DNA of 64,000 nucleotides from an uncultured Actinomycetes bacterium (GCA_903872155.1 CAIQJP010000003.1:62001-126000); one strand, 5' to 3'; shown: positions 1-8,884, counted from the first letter of the stretch. The notes: a model not told the origin generated them from the letters alone. Translations and numbers: made by a program.

Positions 1-2
1 AC

Positions 3-599
3 TTTGAATTAACTGTTAACAGCAACTTGCTACATATGGCTGGTTCGGTCACTTTGTCTGATTGGAAAATGGTCGGCGGATCCTTTGATATCAAGTCGTT
101 CAATTACAACATGTCAATGGACATTCCGTTTGGAAGTGGGTCGTGTGCCACCTTCTCAGCCGGCATCAGCGGCAATATGTCAATGGGAAGCAAGTCATAC
201 ATCTTTGATGGCAACATGACGCTTGATTGTGGTCGACTGACAGTCCTCCACATTCGTTTTGAGTACATGAAGAAGTCGGTGACCTACAACTTCTACCTTG
301 ACTACAACAGCAGCAACCATGTGTTGTCTGGTGGATTGGCGTTTAAGTTTGAGCGTTCGACCTCGTGGAAGTTCTTGTCGCACCGTTATCGCCGCCATCC
401 GAAGTTCGAGATCAAACTTGACTTCTCGATGGACTTTGATAACCCCGGAAATGGCAAGCTCTCGTTCTATGGCTTTATCTCAGTGTCGGGAGGTGAGGGA
501 AGTTTGGGATGTACTTTGAATGCCAACGGGGATGACTCATGTTCTCTCTATGTCAAGATCAAGGTCCTCGGAACTCACGTCTACCGCGGTACCTGGTAG
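3..599 (+). CDS. C-terminal part of an unrecognised beta-rich protein (5' truncated by window edge)
   Basis: The frame is open from the first bases of the window to a TAG stop, so this is the 3' end of a longer gene. The visible residues alternate polar and aromatic or hydrophobic positions (short units such as SFNYNMSM, GNMSMGS, KLDFSMDFD), which suggests stacked beta strands. There is no transmembrane segment, sorting motif or catalytic signature in this part. Three cysteines are visible. The pattern fits the C-terminal beta domain of a large secreted or surface protein, but I do not recognise the family. An internal TTG or ATG start near position 27-36 is possible but less likely, because the repeat-like pattern continues to the window edge. 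Function unknown. Confidence 0.6.
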   Translation, partial: FELTVNSNLLHMAGSVTLSDWKMVGGSFDIKSFNYNMSMDIPFGSGSCATFSAGISGNMSMGSKSYIFDGNMTLDCGRLTVLHIRFEYMKKSVTYNFYLDYNSSNHVLSGGLAFKFERSTSWKFLSHRYRRHPKFEIKLDFSMDFDNPGNGKLSFYGFISVSGGEGSLGCTLNANGDDSCSLYVKIKVLGTHVYRGTW

Positions 600-616
600 G
601 CGGAACCTCAATTATT

Positions 617-671
617 GTGATTCTGGTGTGGATTTGTTGCGAAATACGCAACAAATCCACACCAGAATCAC
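617..671. repeat. Perfect 25-bp inverted repeat with 5-nt loop
   Basis: Arms at 617-641 and 647-671 are exact reverse complements around the loop AAATA. The hairpin lies in the 139-bp gap between the upstream gene's stop and oleA. It lacks a T tract on either side, so it is not a classic intrinsic terminator, although so long a stem could still stop transcription or protect a 3' end. It could also be a remnant of a mobile palindrome or a protein-binding site. Observed directly; role inferred. Confidence 0.85.
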
Positions 672-738
672 GGGGAACGACTGACGTTTTGCGCGAGTTT
701 TTCATTAGCCTGAAGTCGACCCCGTTGGAAGGCTGGAA

Positions 739-1764
739 ATGAACAAAAATTCGGTGTTCCGGCACCAACACAGCGGAATTCTGAGTCTGGCTGCGATTGA
801 GGCACCCCGTGTTGTCACATCTGACTGGATTGATGAGCAACTGGCCGAAACGTACCAGCGCAACGGTTTACGTCCAGGTCTGCTTGCGGGACTTGCTGGC
901 ATTGAAGAGCGTCGCTGGTGGGATGACGATGTGTCATTTACTGATGCCGCAGCGATGGCAGGTCGAGCCGCGATTGAACAAGCCGGAATCGATCCTTCAA
1001 AAATAGGGATCTTGATTTCGACGTCGGTCTGTAAAGAAAATCTTGAGCCTTCGGTCGCTTGCGCAGTTCATCATCAATTAGGCCTCTCCACGTCGTGCCT
1101 TAATTTTGATATCGCGAATGCCTGTCTTGGTTTCATCAATGCGATGCATTTGGCAGCCACGATGCTCGATGCAGGCACAGTTGAATATGCACTTATTGTC
1201 GACGGGGAAGGAAGCCGCTACACGCAGCAAACAACTCTTGAACGTTTACGCAACCCGAATTCAACAGCTGGCGATGTTTTTGCTGAGTTCGCATCGCTGA
1301 CACTTGGTTCAGGCGCTGCCGCAATGGTGATGGCGCGAAAGAATCGTCATGGCGATGTGCATCGCCTCATTGGCGGAGTGGGCCGTGCCGGAACCGAACA
1401 TAACGCCCTTTGTATTGGCAACCTCGATCGTATGACGACCGATACGCACGGACTATTGGTCGCTGGACTCGATCTTGCTGCCGACGCATGGGAAGCATCA
1501 AAGACCGATTTTGATTGGACTGACGGACTCGATTGGTACATCTTCCATCAAGTGAGCAAAGTTCACACCACGATGTTGTGCGACCGCTTGGCGATTGATT
1601 CTTCAAAGGTTCCATTGACTTTCCCGAAGTACGGAAATGTCGGTCCTGCGGCAGTCCCCATCACTTTGGCCAGTGTGCAAGATCAGATTCAGCCAGGCCA
1701 ACGCGTTCTGTGTATGGGAATTGGTTCTGGTTTAAACACCAGTTTCTCAGAAATTCTTTGGTGA
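739..1764 (+). CDS. oleA: OleA, acyl-CoA head-to-head condensing enzyme (thiolase/KAS III fold)
   Basis: OleA joins two long-chain acyl-CoAs by non-decarboxylative Claisen condensation to give a 2-alkyl-3-ketoacyl product, the first step of long-chain olefin synthesis. The 341-aa protein has the thiolase-superfamily triad: nucleophile Cys129 in NACLGF, His270 in IFHQVSK and Asn300 in KYGNVGP. Glu103 in NLEPS lies 26 residues before the cysteine, the spacing of the OleA base (E117/C143 in the Xanthomonas enzyme). This favours OleA over an ordinary FabH. The ATG start is preceded by a GGAAGG-like ribosome site. Two bases separate its stop from the next start, and oleBC and oleD follow on the same strand, so the three genes form one operon. 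Confidence 0.9.
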   Translation: MNKNSVFRHQHSGILSLAAIEAPRVVTSDWIDEQLAETYQRNGLRPGLLAGLAGIEERRWWDDDVSFTDAAAMAGRAAIEQAGIDPSKIGILISTSVCKENLEPSVACAVHHQLGLSTSCLNFDIANACLGFINAMHLAATMLDAGTVEYALIVDGEGSRYTQQTTLERLRNPNSTAGDVFAEFASLTLGSGAAAMVMARKNRHGDVHRLIGGVGRAGTEHNALCIGNLDRMTTDTHGLLVAGLDLAADAWEASKTDFDWTDGLDWYIFHQVSKVHTTMLCDRLAIDSSKVPLTFPKYGNVGPAAVPITLASVQDQIQPGQRVLCMGIGSGLNTSFSEILW

Positions 1765-1766
1765 CA

Positions 1767-4247
1767 ATGTCCGCTCCGTCCGCACAATTATTGGGCGAGA
1801 TCGGGCTTGATCCTTCGTGGTCGCACATAATCGATGTGCCCAGTCATGATGGGCAAATTCATCGTTGGCATTATCTAGATCGTCCAGGTTTAGATAACGA
1901 CGCACCAACAGTGTTGTGTCTTCATGGAAACCCGACGTGGTCGTATTTGTGGTCGCGTTTACTGAATGAACTCAATGAGAAATTTCGAGTCATTGCACCC
2001 GACCATTTGTCAATGGGTTTTTCAGAGCAAATTGGACCGCGGCGATATCGCGACCGCGTCGCCGATATCAATGATTTTGTCAACGCTCTTGGCGTCAGCG
2101 GCCCGATATGGCTCGTTGCTCAAGACTGGGGTGGCGCTATTGCCATGGGGTATGCCGTGGCGCACTCTGAACGCGTAGCAGGATTGGTTTTGTCAAACAC
2201 TGGCATTGCCGTGCCATCTGGTCGAAAGGCCCCGCGCCTCATTCAGATTTCGGCAAGCGGGGGACTGCACCGCACGATTACCCGGAACACATCGTTGTTT
2301 GTGCGAGGAACTGCGTATTTGCCAGGCGCTGGCCTTTCACGACAACAGCGACAGGGTTTAGTTGCGCCATATGTCAATCGAAATCAACGCGATGGAATTG
2401 CCGGTTTTGTGGCAGACGTGCCATTCAATGAAAAACATGAATCGTTTGGCGATATTGCCGAAGTAGCGGCTCAATTACCGAATCTCAAAGTTCCAGTTCG
2501 ACTGTGGTGGGGCGCAAAAGACCCAGTATTTAATGATGATTTTGCTGATGATCTAATGAAGCGATTTACTGACGTTCAGATTCAGCGAGTTGCCAACAGT
2601 GGGCATCTGGCCGTACTCGAAACGTCAATTGCGGCGTTTGTGGAGAGAACGATTTCTCAAGCGAGGTCCGTAGAGCCCGAAGAAATCGGAGCAGAAGGTT
2701 CATCTGAAACCTTGTGGTCAAGAATCATGAACCCAAGTCGGAAAGATACTTTGGCTATTCATGATGGTGCTGATCAGTCGTCGGTAACTTTTGCCGAACT
2801 TGATTCACGCGTCGCAACTTTTGCTCAAGCATTGGTTCAGCGCGGTGTTGAAGCAGGCCAGCGAGTAGCTGTTCTTGTACCCCCAAGTATCGATCTAATT
2901 GCATTGGTCTATGCCTGTTGGCGTATCGGAGCAGTGACAGTCATCGCCGATCGTGGACTCGGAATCAATGGCTTAGGACGCGCCGTGAAATCTTCGCGCG
3001 TACAACATGTTGTTGGTATTCGATCGGCCGTTGTTGCTGCTCGAACTTTGCGCTGGGCGCCTCGGGCATCGCTGATTGAACTCAAGTCATTACAAAACTC
3101 AATGCAACTCGAAGGTCTAAATCAGTTAGGTCGTCCCGAGCCAACACATGAAGATCTGGCGGCAATCTTGTTTACATCTGGCGCAACCGGGCCAGCCAAA
3201 GGTGTGCGGTACACGCATGGTCAACTTGGTGCGCAACGAGATATTTTGCAACAGGTATACAACATCTCTGACACCGACAGTTTTGTTGCGGCCTTTGCTC
3301 CTTTTGCTTTGTTCGGACCAGCGTTAGGAATCACCACTGGCCTTGCTGATATGGATGTGACGTCACCGGCCACGTTGACTGCCAAGGCTCTCGACGATGC
3401 TTGTCGGGCGACTCGGGCCACGATGGTGTTCGCCTCACCAGCGGCATTAGCAAATGTGCTCAAGACGGCGTCGACAAACCTGTCGTCTTTGAAACTCGTT
3501 CGTCTCGTGATGTCAGCCGGAGCACCTGTTCCGATTGACACTCTTCGCCAGATGAAGCAACTTTGCCCAGATGCAGAAATGCATACTCCGTACGGCATGA
3601 CCGAAGTTCTGCCAGTCGCCGACTTATCACTTCAGCAACGAGAAGCAGTGGGTGAAGGTTTGGGTGTTTGCGTTGGGCAACCCGTTGATGGTTGCCATGT
3701 CAAAATTGTTGCCATTGAAGGCGGAACCACGAACTTGCCGACTGGTGAATGTGGAGAAGTCGTCGTGAGTGCTCGTTGGATGTCACTTGGGTATAACCGT
3801 TTGTGGCTGACCCAACAGAATGCCCGTTTTGAGAGCGATGGTTTGACATGGCATCGCACTGGCGACGTCGGACATCTTGATAGTGATGGCAACCTTTGGA
3901 TTGAAGGAAGAGTCGTGCACATGATTCACGGATCTCATGGTTCAATCACGCCCGTCCCATTAGAAGTTGTGTGCGAAAAGATTGCTGGTGTCAAACGGGC
4001 GGCTGCTGTTGGTATTGGCGAGAAAGGTGTGCAGCAACTCGTCATCGTTCTTGAAACCGATCAAGCAAAAGAAGATATTGCCCCGCCTCATTTTGCGACC
4101 CAAGTACGTGAATCCCTTCCCGATCTAGATGTTGTTGCGATCTGGGAGACAAAAAAACTCCCTGTCGATATTCGACATAATTCAAAAATTGACCGCACGG
4201 CGTTGGCGCAAAAGATGCAGAAGGTCCTTTCGGGTCGGTCTCGATGA
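1767..4247 (+). CDS. oleBC: OleBC fusion: beta-lactone decarboxylase plus beta-lactone synthetase
   Basis: This 826-aa protein fuses two olefin-pathway enzymes. Residues 1-300 are an alpha/beta hydrolase of the haloalkane-dehalogenase type (OleB): HGNPTWS at 53-59, nucleophile Asp120 in AQDWGG, Asp252 in GAKDP and His280 in SGHLAV. Residues from about 315 are an AMP-forming ligase-like domain (OleC): P-loop TSGATGPAKG at about 470-479, then YGMTE, WHRTGD and the C-terminal PVDIRHNSKIDRT segment. OleC turns the beta-hydroxy acid made by OleD into a beta-lactone and OleB decarboxylates it to the cis-olefin. The fusion is known from actinobacteria such as Micrococcus. I placed the start at the ATG just after the oleA stop rather than at the TTG within oleA, because the extra 19 residues would overlap oleA and do not resemble the family. 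Confidence 0.9.
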   Translation: MSAPSAQLLGEIGLDPSWSHIIDVPSHDGQIHRWHYLDRPGLDNDAPTVLCLHGNPTWSYLWSRLLNELNEKFRVIAPDHLSMGFSEQIGPRRYRDRVADINDFVNALGVSGPIWLVAQDWGGAIAMGYAVAHSERVAGLVLSNTGIAVPSGRKAPRLIQISASGGLHRTITRNTSLFVRGTAYLPGAGLSRQQRQGLVAPYVNRNQRDGIAGFVADVPFNEKHESFGDIAEVAAQLPNLKVPVRLWWGAKDPVFNDDFADDLMKRFTDVQIQRVANSGHLAVLETSIAAFVERTISQARSVEPEEIGAEGSSETLWSRIMNPSRKDTLAIHDGADQSSVTFAELDSRVATFAQALVQRGVEAGQRVAVLVPPSIDLIALVYACWRIGAVTVIADRGLGINGLGRAVKSSRVQHVVGIRSAVVAARTLRWAPRASLIELKSLQNSMQLEGLNQLGRPEPTHEDLAAILFTSGATGPAKGVRYTHGQLGAQRDILQQVYNISDTDSFVAAFAPFALFGPALGITTGLADMDVTSPATLTAKALDDACRATRATMVFASPAALANVLKTASTNLSSLKLVRLVMSAGAPVPIDTLRQMKQLCPDAEMHTPYGMTEVLPVADLSLQQREAVGEGLGVCVGQPVDGCHVKIVAIEGGTTNLPTGECGEVVVSARWMSLGYNRLWLTQQNARFESDGLTWHRTGDVGHLDSDGNLWIEGRVVHMIHGSHGSITPVPLEVVCEKIAGVKRAAAVGIGEKGVQQLVIVLETDQAKEDIAPPHFATQVRESLPDLDVVAIWETKKLPVDIRHNSKIDRTALAQKMQKVLSGRSR

Positions 4248-5236
4248 AGGTTCTTGTTACTGGTGCCGGAAGTTTGTTATTGGCTGGTGTCGCTCAACAG
4301 CTCGCTGAGCGCGGCGACGAAGTTATTTGCTTTCAACGTCGAGTTGTTGAAAAGTCGCACCCGAACATCGCGATGTTTGCGGGCGATATACGTGACCGAG
4401 GTTCGGTGACAGAGGCCGCTATCGGTTGTGATGCAATCATCCATGGTGCCGCTCGCGTGGGAGTGATGGGCTCGTGGGAAGATTTCTATTCAACGAATGT
4501 TGATGGAACAATCAATATTTTGCGAGCAGCGACTGAACATCAGATTTCACGATTGGTATATGTATCTACGCCATCCGTAGCTCATGTCGGTCAAGCGATT
4601 GAGGGAGACATAGCGAGTCCCGCGACGATTGGACGTAAGCACGCTCATTACGCTGAATCCAAAGCGCAGGCTGAAATATTGGCTCTACTCGCCAATAGTG
4701 AACAACTTGGAGTTGTCGCTTTGCGTCCACATTTAGTGTGGGGTCCTGGCGACACTCAATTAGTTGGTCGGATCGTTGAACGAGCCCGACAAGGTCGTTT
4801 GGTTATGGTCGGCTCGGGAAATGCCCTCGTTGATTCAACGTATATTGACAACGCTGTGAGTGCTCACATTGCGGCACTTGACTCGATTGCTCCTGGATCA
4901 AGGTGTTCTGGAAAGGCGTATGTCATCTCGAATGGTGAACCGCGAACTGTGAACGAATTAATGAGTCGTATTTGTCTGGCAGCTGAAGTTGAGTTTTCAC
5001 CGAAACATATTCCGGCGGTGATCGCACGAAATATTGGAAGTGTGATTGAACGTATCTGGCCACTTATTCGAAAAGATGAACCACCGATTACTCGTTTCGT
5101 AGCCGAGCAATTAGGTACTGCGCACTGGTTTGATCAGCGGCCAGCACAAGAAGATCTCAATTGGAAACCACAAGTGAGTTTGGATGAAGGTTTTGTCCGA
5201 CTCGCCGATTGGTTTAGAAGCCAAGAATCTTTTTAG
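4244..5236 (+). CDS. oleD: OleD, 2-alkyl-3-ketoacid reductase (extended SDR)
   Basis: OleD reduces the OleA product to a 2-alkyl-3-hydroxy acid with NADPH. The 330-aa protein is an extended short-chain dehydrogenase with Tyr136 and Lys140 (YAESK) and the upstream serine in YVSTPSV. The start overlaps the oleBC stop by ATGA, so translation is coupled. The nucleotide-binding loop is odd: the usual TGxxGxxG reads TGAGSLLL, so the second and third glycines are Ser and Leu. The catalytic residues remain, so I expect activity, perhaps with altered cofactor binding. The gene ends tail to tail with the next gene, overlapping it by 4 bp. Identity rests mainly on the ole operon context. Confidence 0.85.
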   Translation: MKVLVTGAGSLLLAGVAQQLAERGDEVICFQRRVVEKSHPNIAMFAGDIRDRGSVTEAAIGCDAIIHGAARVGVMGSWEDFYSTNVDGTINILRAATEHQISRLVYVSTPSVAHVGQAIEGDIASPATIGRKHAHYAESKAQAEILALLANSEQLGVVALRPHLVWGPGDTQLVGRIVERARQGRLVMVGSGNALVDSTYIDNAVSAHIAALDSIAPGSRCSGKAYVISNGEPRTVNELMSRICLAAEVEFSPKHIPAVIARNIGSVIERIWPLIRKDEPPITRFVAEQLGTAHWFDQRPAQEDLNWKPQVSLDEGFVRLADWFRSQESF

Positions 5237-6501
5237 CGAGCAAAGATCAGCAAGATCGGTAATCCGCCGCTAATGATTGCGGCAGTCAATAACCCAGTCT
5301 GTGAAACCTTTCCACTGCGGTGCTCACCCAAAACATTTTTCGAACGTGCAAGTAACCAGACCAAAATGATGAGTGGCGGAGCGGCAAGGCCATTCAGGAT
5401 TGCCGACAAATACAACGCGCGAACTGCGTTCAAACCAAACAGATTCATCATTAAGCCGCCAAGCATCGAGAAGACGATGACGAGATAAAAAGCCTTAGCC
5501 TGTGAAAGTTTTTTGCCAAGTCCTTCGCGCCAACCAAATGCTTCACTGACGGCATATGCAGTGGAGCCCGCGAGTACTGGAATGGCGAGAAGGCCAGTGC
5601 CGACGATTCCGACTGTGAAAAGCAACCCAGCAAGGTTGCCAGCAAGTGGACGTAGTGCCTCGGCCGCTTGTTCGGCTGTTGAAATTTGTATTGAACCGTT
5701 CTTTCCAATTGTTGCTGCTGCAGTCACCATGATGGCAAACATCACTGTGACACCCGAGGTCATTCCGGCAACGACGTCACCACGCATTGAATTAATGTTG
5801 AGTCGATTCGGAACCAAGGTCCCGCCACTTTCATTGATTTCTTCAACTTCTTCGGCTGCTTGCCAGAAAAAGAGATATGGAGAAATTGTTGTACCAAAGA
5901 TTGCAATGACGGCAGCAATTTGTGTGCGACTGAACTCCATGTGGGGAACGAGTGCGTGATGAAGTACATCACCCCATGAAACTTTCAGGAAGAACAAAAC
6001 AATGATGTACGCAACAATTGAAAAACACAGCCACCTTAAAACTTTTGAATAGCGGTGATAAGGAATGAATACTTCAAGACTGGCCATGATCGCCGTGAAA
6101 CCAACTACCAAAATCAAATGCGGAATGGGAACGAGTAATTGCGTGGCTGCAGCCATTGAACCGATATCGGCGCCAATATTGAAAGTGTTTGCTAGCGTGA
6201 CTAACAAGACCGCAAACAGCAACACTTTGCGCGAAAAGTGGGTCTTTATCAACGCAGCTAAACCTTTATCGGTGACGAGGCCAAGCCGAGCAGTCGCTTC
6301 TTGAACAGCAGTGGCGAGGGGTAATGCAACGACAGCAGTCCAGAGCAATCCAAACCCAGTTGCTGCTCCTACTTGAGAATAAGTGCCAATTCCTGAAGGG
6401 TCATCGTCGGCGGCACCAGTGATGATTCCTGGTCCAAGCCGACGAAAATAGCCAGAACCACGAAACCGCGCTCGTCGGTGGTGATGCTCGCGTTGACTCA
6501 C
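5233..6501 (-). CDS. NRAMP-like divalent metal transporter, non-canonical metal-site clade
   Basis: A 422-aa membrane protein with about 11 hydrophobic segments, related to the NRAMP divalent-cation transporters. The first membrane helix carries GAADDDPSGIGTYSQ where canonical Mn/Fe transporters have DPGN, and helix 6 carries TTISPYLFFWQ in place of the MPHN-type motif. This signature belongs to an NRAMP-related subgroup widely annotated as metal transporters whose substrate is not settled. I therefore assign a cation transporter without naming the metal. The start begins a basic, His-rich N-terminus (MSQREHHHRR). It lies 35 bp after the exonuclease III gene on the same strand, so the two may be co-transcribed. 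Confidence 0.8.
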   Translation of the reverse strand: MSQREHHHRRARFRGSGYFRRLGPGIITGAADDDPSGIGTYSQVGAATGFGLLWTAVVALPLATAVQEATARLGLVTDKGLAALIKTHFSRKVLLFAVLLVTLANTFNIGADIGSMAAATQLLVPIPHLILVVGFTAIMASLEVFIPYHRYSKVLRWLCFSIVAYIIVLFFLKVSWGDVLHHALVPHMEFSRTQIAAVIAIFGTTISPYLFFWQAAEEVEEINESGGTLVPNRLNINSMRGDVVAGMTSGVTVMFAIMVTAAATIGKNGSIQISTAEQAAEALRPLAGNLAGLLFTVGIVGTGLLAIPVLAGSTAYAVSEAFGWREGLGKKLSQAKAFYLVIVFSMLGGLMMNLFGLNAVRALYLSAILNGLAAPPLIILVWLLARSKNVLGEHRSGKVSQTGLLTAAIISGGLPILLIFAR

Positions 6502-6536
6502 ATGTCCATTGTGCCGTGTGAATCAGGCTGATGGTC

Positions 6537-7337
6537 TCAGATGTCGTAGGTGGCGACGACTGGTGCGTGGTCTGACCAGCGGGTGTCGTATGACGGGGCA
6601 CGATCGACGAACGCCGTACTTGCAGTTTTGGCGAGTTCGGGGCTCGCGATGTGGTAGTCGATTCTCCAACCAGCGTTATTGTCAAATGCTTTTCCACGCC
6701 AGGACCACCATGAATATGGGCCTGCAACATCGCCAGCGTGTTGGCGCAAGACGTCGACCCAGCCATATGTTTCAAACATCTCGTCGAACCAGGCTCGTTC
6801 TTCGGGTAGGAAGCCAGCACTCTTCAAATTGCCCTTCCAATTCTTGAGGTCAAGTTCTTTGTGAGCCACGTTCAAGTCGCCAGTCAGAAGCAAGAGATTT
6901 CCTGATGAGCGCATATCGAGCATGCGTTTTTTCATAGCAGCAAAAAACGCGTACTTTTCGGTCATCCGTTCTGGTGATTCGGCGTCACCTGTATGCACAT
7001 AGGCCGAAACAACTGAGAGTGTTTTGGACTTGCTGATTTTGATATCAGATTGAATCCAGCGGCCAGTGAAGTTGTGAACCTTGTGATCACTGCCAATTTG
7101 TGAAGAAACAATCGGCAGACGACTTGCGACTGCAACTCCAGCACGACCCTTTTGGTTGCACTCAGCATGGGCAATATGCCAGCCATCGCCCATGAGTTCG
7201 GCCACCAATTCATCGGGGCAGCGAACTTCTTGCATCGTGATGATGTCGGGCTGACGCTCATCAATCCAGGCGTGCATACCGTTCTTGACTGCGGCACGAA
7301 GCCCGTTCACATTGACAGAGGCGATAGTGATCGTCAT
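6537..7337 (-). CDS. xth: Exodeoxyribonuclease III / AP endonuclease
   Basis: This 266-aa protein of the exonuclease/endonuclease/phosphatase family cuts DNA 5' to abasic sites and trims 3' ends during base-excision repair. Visible motifs are SVNVNGLRA at the N-terminus, the metal-binding Glu37 in MQEVRC, TGDLNV with Asp154 and Asn156, WRIDYH, and the catalytic RWSDHAP with Asp256 and His257. Length and motif order match XthA/ExoA. It is transcribed ahead of the NRAMP-like gene and diverges from the class II aldolase-like gene across an 88-bp gap that should hold both promoters. Confidence 0.93.
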   Translation of the reverse strand: MTITIASVNVNGLRAAVKNGMHAWIDERQPDIITMQEVRCPDELVAELMGDGWHIAHAECNQKGRAGVAVASRLPIVSSQIGSDHKVHNFTGRWIQSDIKISKSKTLSVVSAYVHTGDAESPERMTEKYAFFAAMKKRMLDMRSSGNLLLLTGDLNVAHKELDLKNWKGNLKSAGFLPEERAWFDEMFETYGWVDVLRQHAGDVAGPYSWWSWRGKAFDNNAGWRIDYHIASPELAKTASTAFVDRAPSYDTRWSDHAPVVATYDI

Positions 7338-7425
7338 GTATAGATCGTGCCATATGAAGGGTACGAATATGAATGACTAACGCCACTTAACGTTCAGACG
7401 CCCTAAATCGGTAAGAATAGAAGTC

Positions 7426-8178
7426 ATGACCGAGCAGGCATTTGAACCAACCCGTGATCGGCTCTTGCCTGAGCTCACAATCAAACAAGAGATCGCTCTC
7501 TTGGCTCGCACATTGTGGCGCGAGGGTTACAACGATCACTTGGCTGGACATATCACGGTCAACATGCATGACGGGACCCTGCTCTGCAATCCGTGGTTGC
7601 TGTTATGGAATGAACTTCGACCCGAACACATCATTCGCATTGATATGGACGGCAACTTGGTTGAAGGTGATTGGCCGGTTCCGTTAGGAATCCCGCTTCA
7701 TCTTGAATTGCACAAGGCCCGTCCTGAAGTTGAAGTCGCTGTCCACAATCACCCGTTATACGGAACCGTGTGGGCCGACCTTGGTGAGATTCCACCAGCA
7801 CTCGATCAGTCAAGTGTGCTTGGCGGCGGGGGAGACCTTGTTCTGGTCGGTGAATATGGCGGCAGTGTTGACGATCCTGGTTCAGCTGCGACCGCGGTTG
7901 CAGCAATGGGTGATGCTGAACTGGTGTTGCTCGCAGGACACGGCACTTTTGTACTCGGTAACTCAATACGGGCGGTCCATCAACGTGCTGTGGCGCTTGA
8001 GCAGCGTTGTCAGCGAGCATGGCATGTTCGAGTCGCTGGTGGTGACATGACATCACCGTTACCGCAGTGGTTCATCGACCGAATGAAGAATTCAGATGGC
8101 GACAAGTTCCACGGTTTTTGGGAAGCGATGGTCCGCCAAGAACTACGCGCAGACCCAACGCTTTTGCACAATTCGTGA
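7426..8178 (+). CDS. Class II aldolase/adducin-family protein
   Basis: A 250-aa single-domain protein of the class II aldolase/adducin family, whose members cleave or epimerise phosphorylated sugars with a bound metal. The zinc-ligand set is present: His107 and His109 in VHNHP and His172 in AGHGTF. By eye the usual catalytic Glu (SSE-TPLH in many relatives) aligns with Gly88 in PLGIPLH, so classic fuculose- or ribulose-phosphate chemistry is doubtful. It is followed 12 bp later by a truncated FGGY-kinase-like gene; aldolase plus kinase is a common pentose-catabolism pairing. Substrate unknown. Confidence 0.8.
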   Translation: MTEQAFEPTRDRLLPELTIKQEIALLARTLWREGYNDHLAGHITVNMHDGTLLCNPWLLLWNELRPEHIIRIDMDGNLVEGDWPVPLGIPLHLELHKARPEVEVAVHNHPLYGTVWADLGEIPPALDQSSVLGGGGDLVLVGEYGGSVDDPGSAATAVAAMGDAELVLLAGHGTFVLGNSIRAVHQRAVALEQRCQRAWHVRVAGGDMTSPLPQWFIDRMKNSDGDKFHGFWEAMVRQELRADPTLLHNS

Positions 8179-8190
8179 CAGAGTAGAACT

Positions 8191-8817
8191 ATGGCCGCAA
8201 TCATTCAGATCGTTGTATCTCCGCATGGCTTTACTGCTAACGATGTGGGACCGATTGTGGTTGACAGCGATCATGCTGATGATTATGTAGCGGCAGTCAT
8301 CGCTGCACTCGAGGGAATTGATTTCAGCAATCTTTCAAATATCGCCGTTGATGGTAGCGAAGGTGGTCTTGTCGTTTTGAGTCACGATGGCACACCGCTT
8401 CGGCCAATCATTTGGGCAAGCGACACGGCTTCACAAGATGATGCGCAGTGGTGCCTCAAGAAATTTGATGAGCAGTGGTGGACCCATGAAGTTGGAGTTG
8501 TCCCGAGTCATCTGCATACCGTGACTAAGTTGTCGTGGCTACATCGCAGCGAGACTGAGATTTGGCAAAAAATGTGTTTCGCTTGTTCGCCCGCTGATTA
8601 CATTCGTTGGCGATTAGTGAATGGTTCAGTGGGTTCACTTGTGACGGGCTCACATGAAGCAGCACAAACCGCGATGTGGTCAGCAAAAGACAATGCGTAT
8701 AGCCAAGCAATATTGAATTTAATTGACAGCGAGCGCGATTGGTCAAAATGTCTACCCACCGTTAAGCCGACCGGTGCCATCGTGGGCTCTCTATTTGGCA
8801 CTTTGGTGAACCTATAA
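8191..8817 (+). CDS. Truncated FGGY (xylulokinase-like) kinase N-domain
   Basis: The 208 residues align by eye with the middle of the N-terminal domain of FGGY sugar kinases such as XylB: VVLSHDGTPLRPIIW, TKLSWLHRSETEIW, SPADYIRWRL and a following SHEAAQTAMW. A working FGGY kinase is about 480-500 aa. Here the first phosphate-binding strand (IGIDxGT) and the entire C-terminal ATPase domain are missing, so kinase activity is not expected. The frame is intact and ends in TAA, so it may be a decaying remnant or a non-catalytic partner of the preceding aldolase-family protein. The following 67 bp hold no trace of the missing half. Confidence 0.6.
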   Translation: MAAIIQIVVSPHGFTANDVGPIVVDSDHADDYVAAVIAALEGIDFSNLSNIAVDGSEGGLVVLSHDGTPLRPIIWASDTASQDDAQWCLKKFDEQWWTHEVGVVPSHLHTVTKLSWLHRSETEIWQKMCFACSPADYIRWRLVNGSVGSLVTGSHEAAQTAMWSAKDNAYSQAILNLIDSERDWSKCLPTVKPTGAIVGSLFGTLVNL

Positions 8818-8884
8818 CCCTTTGTTCACCTTGTGGCAACCTGTGAGCCAACTTGGGTCAAGTAGGAGCAATTAGTTTGAGCGC

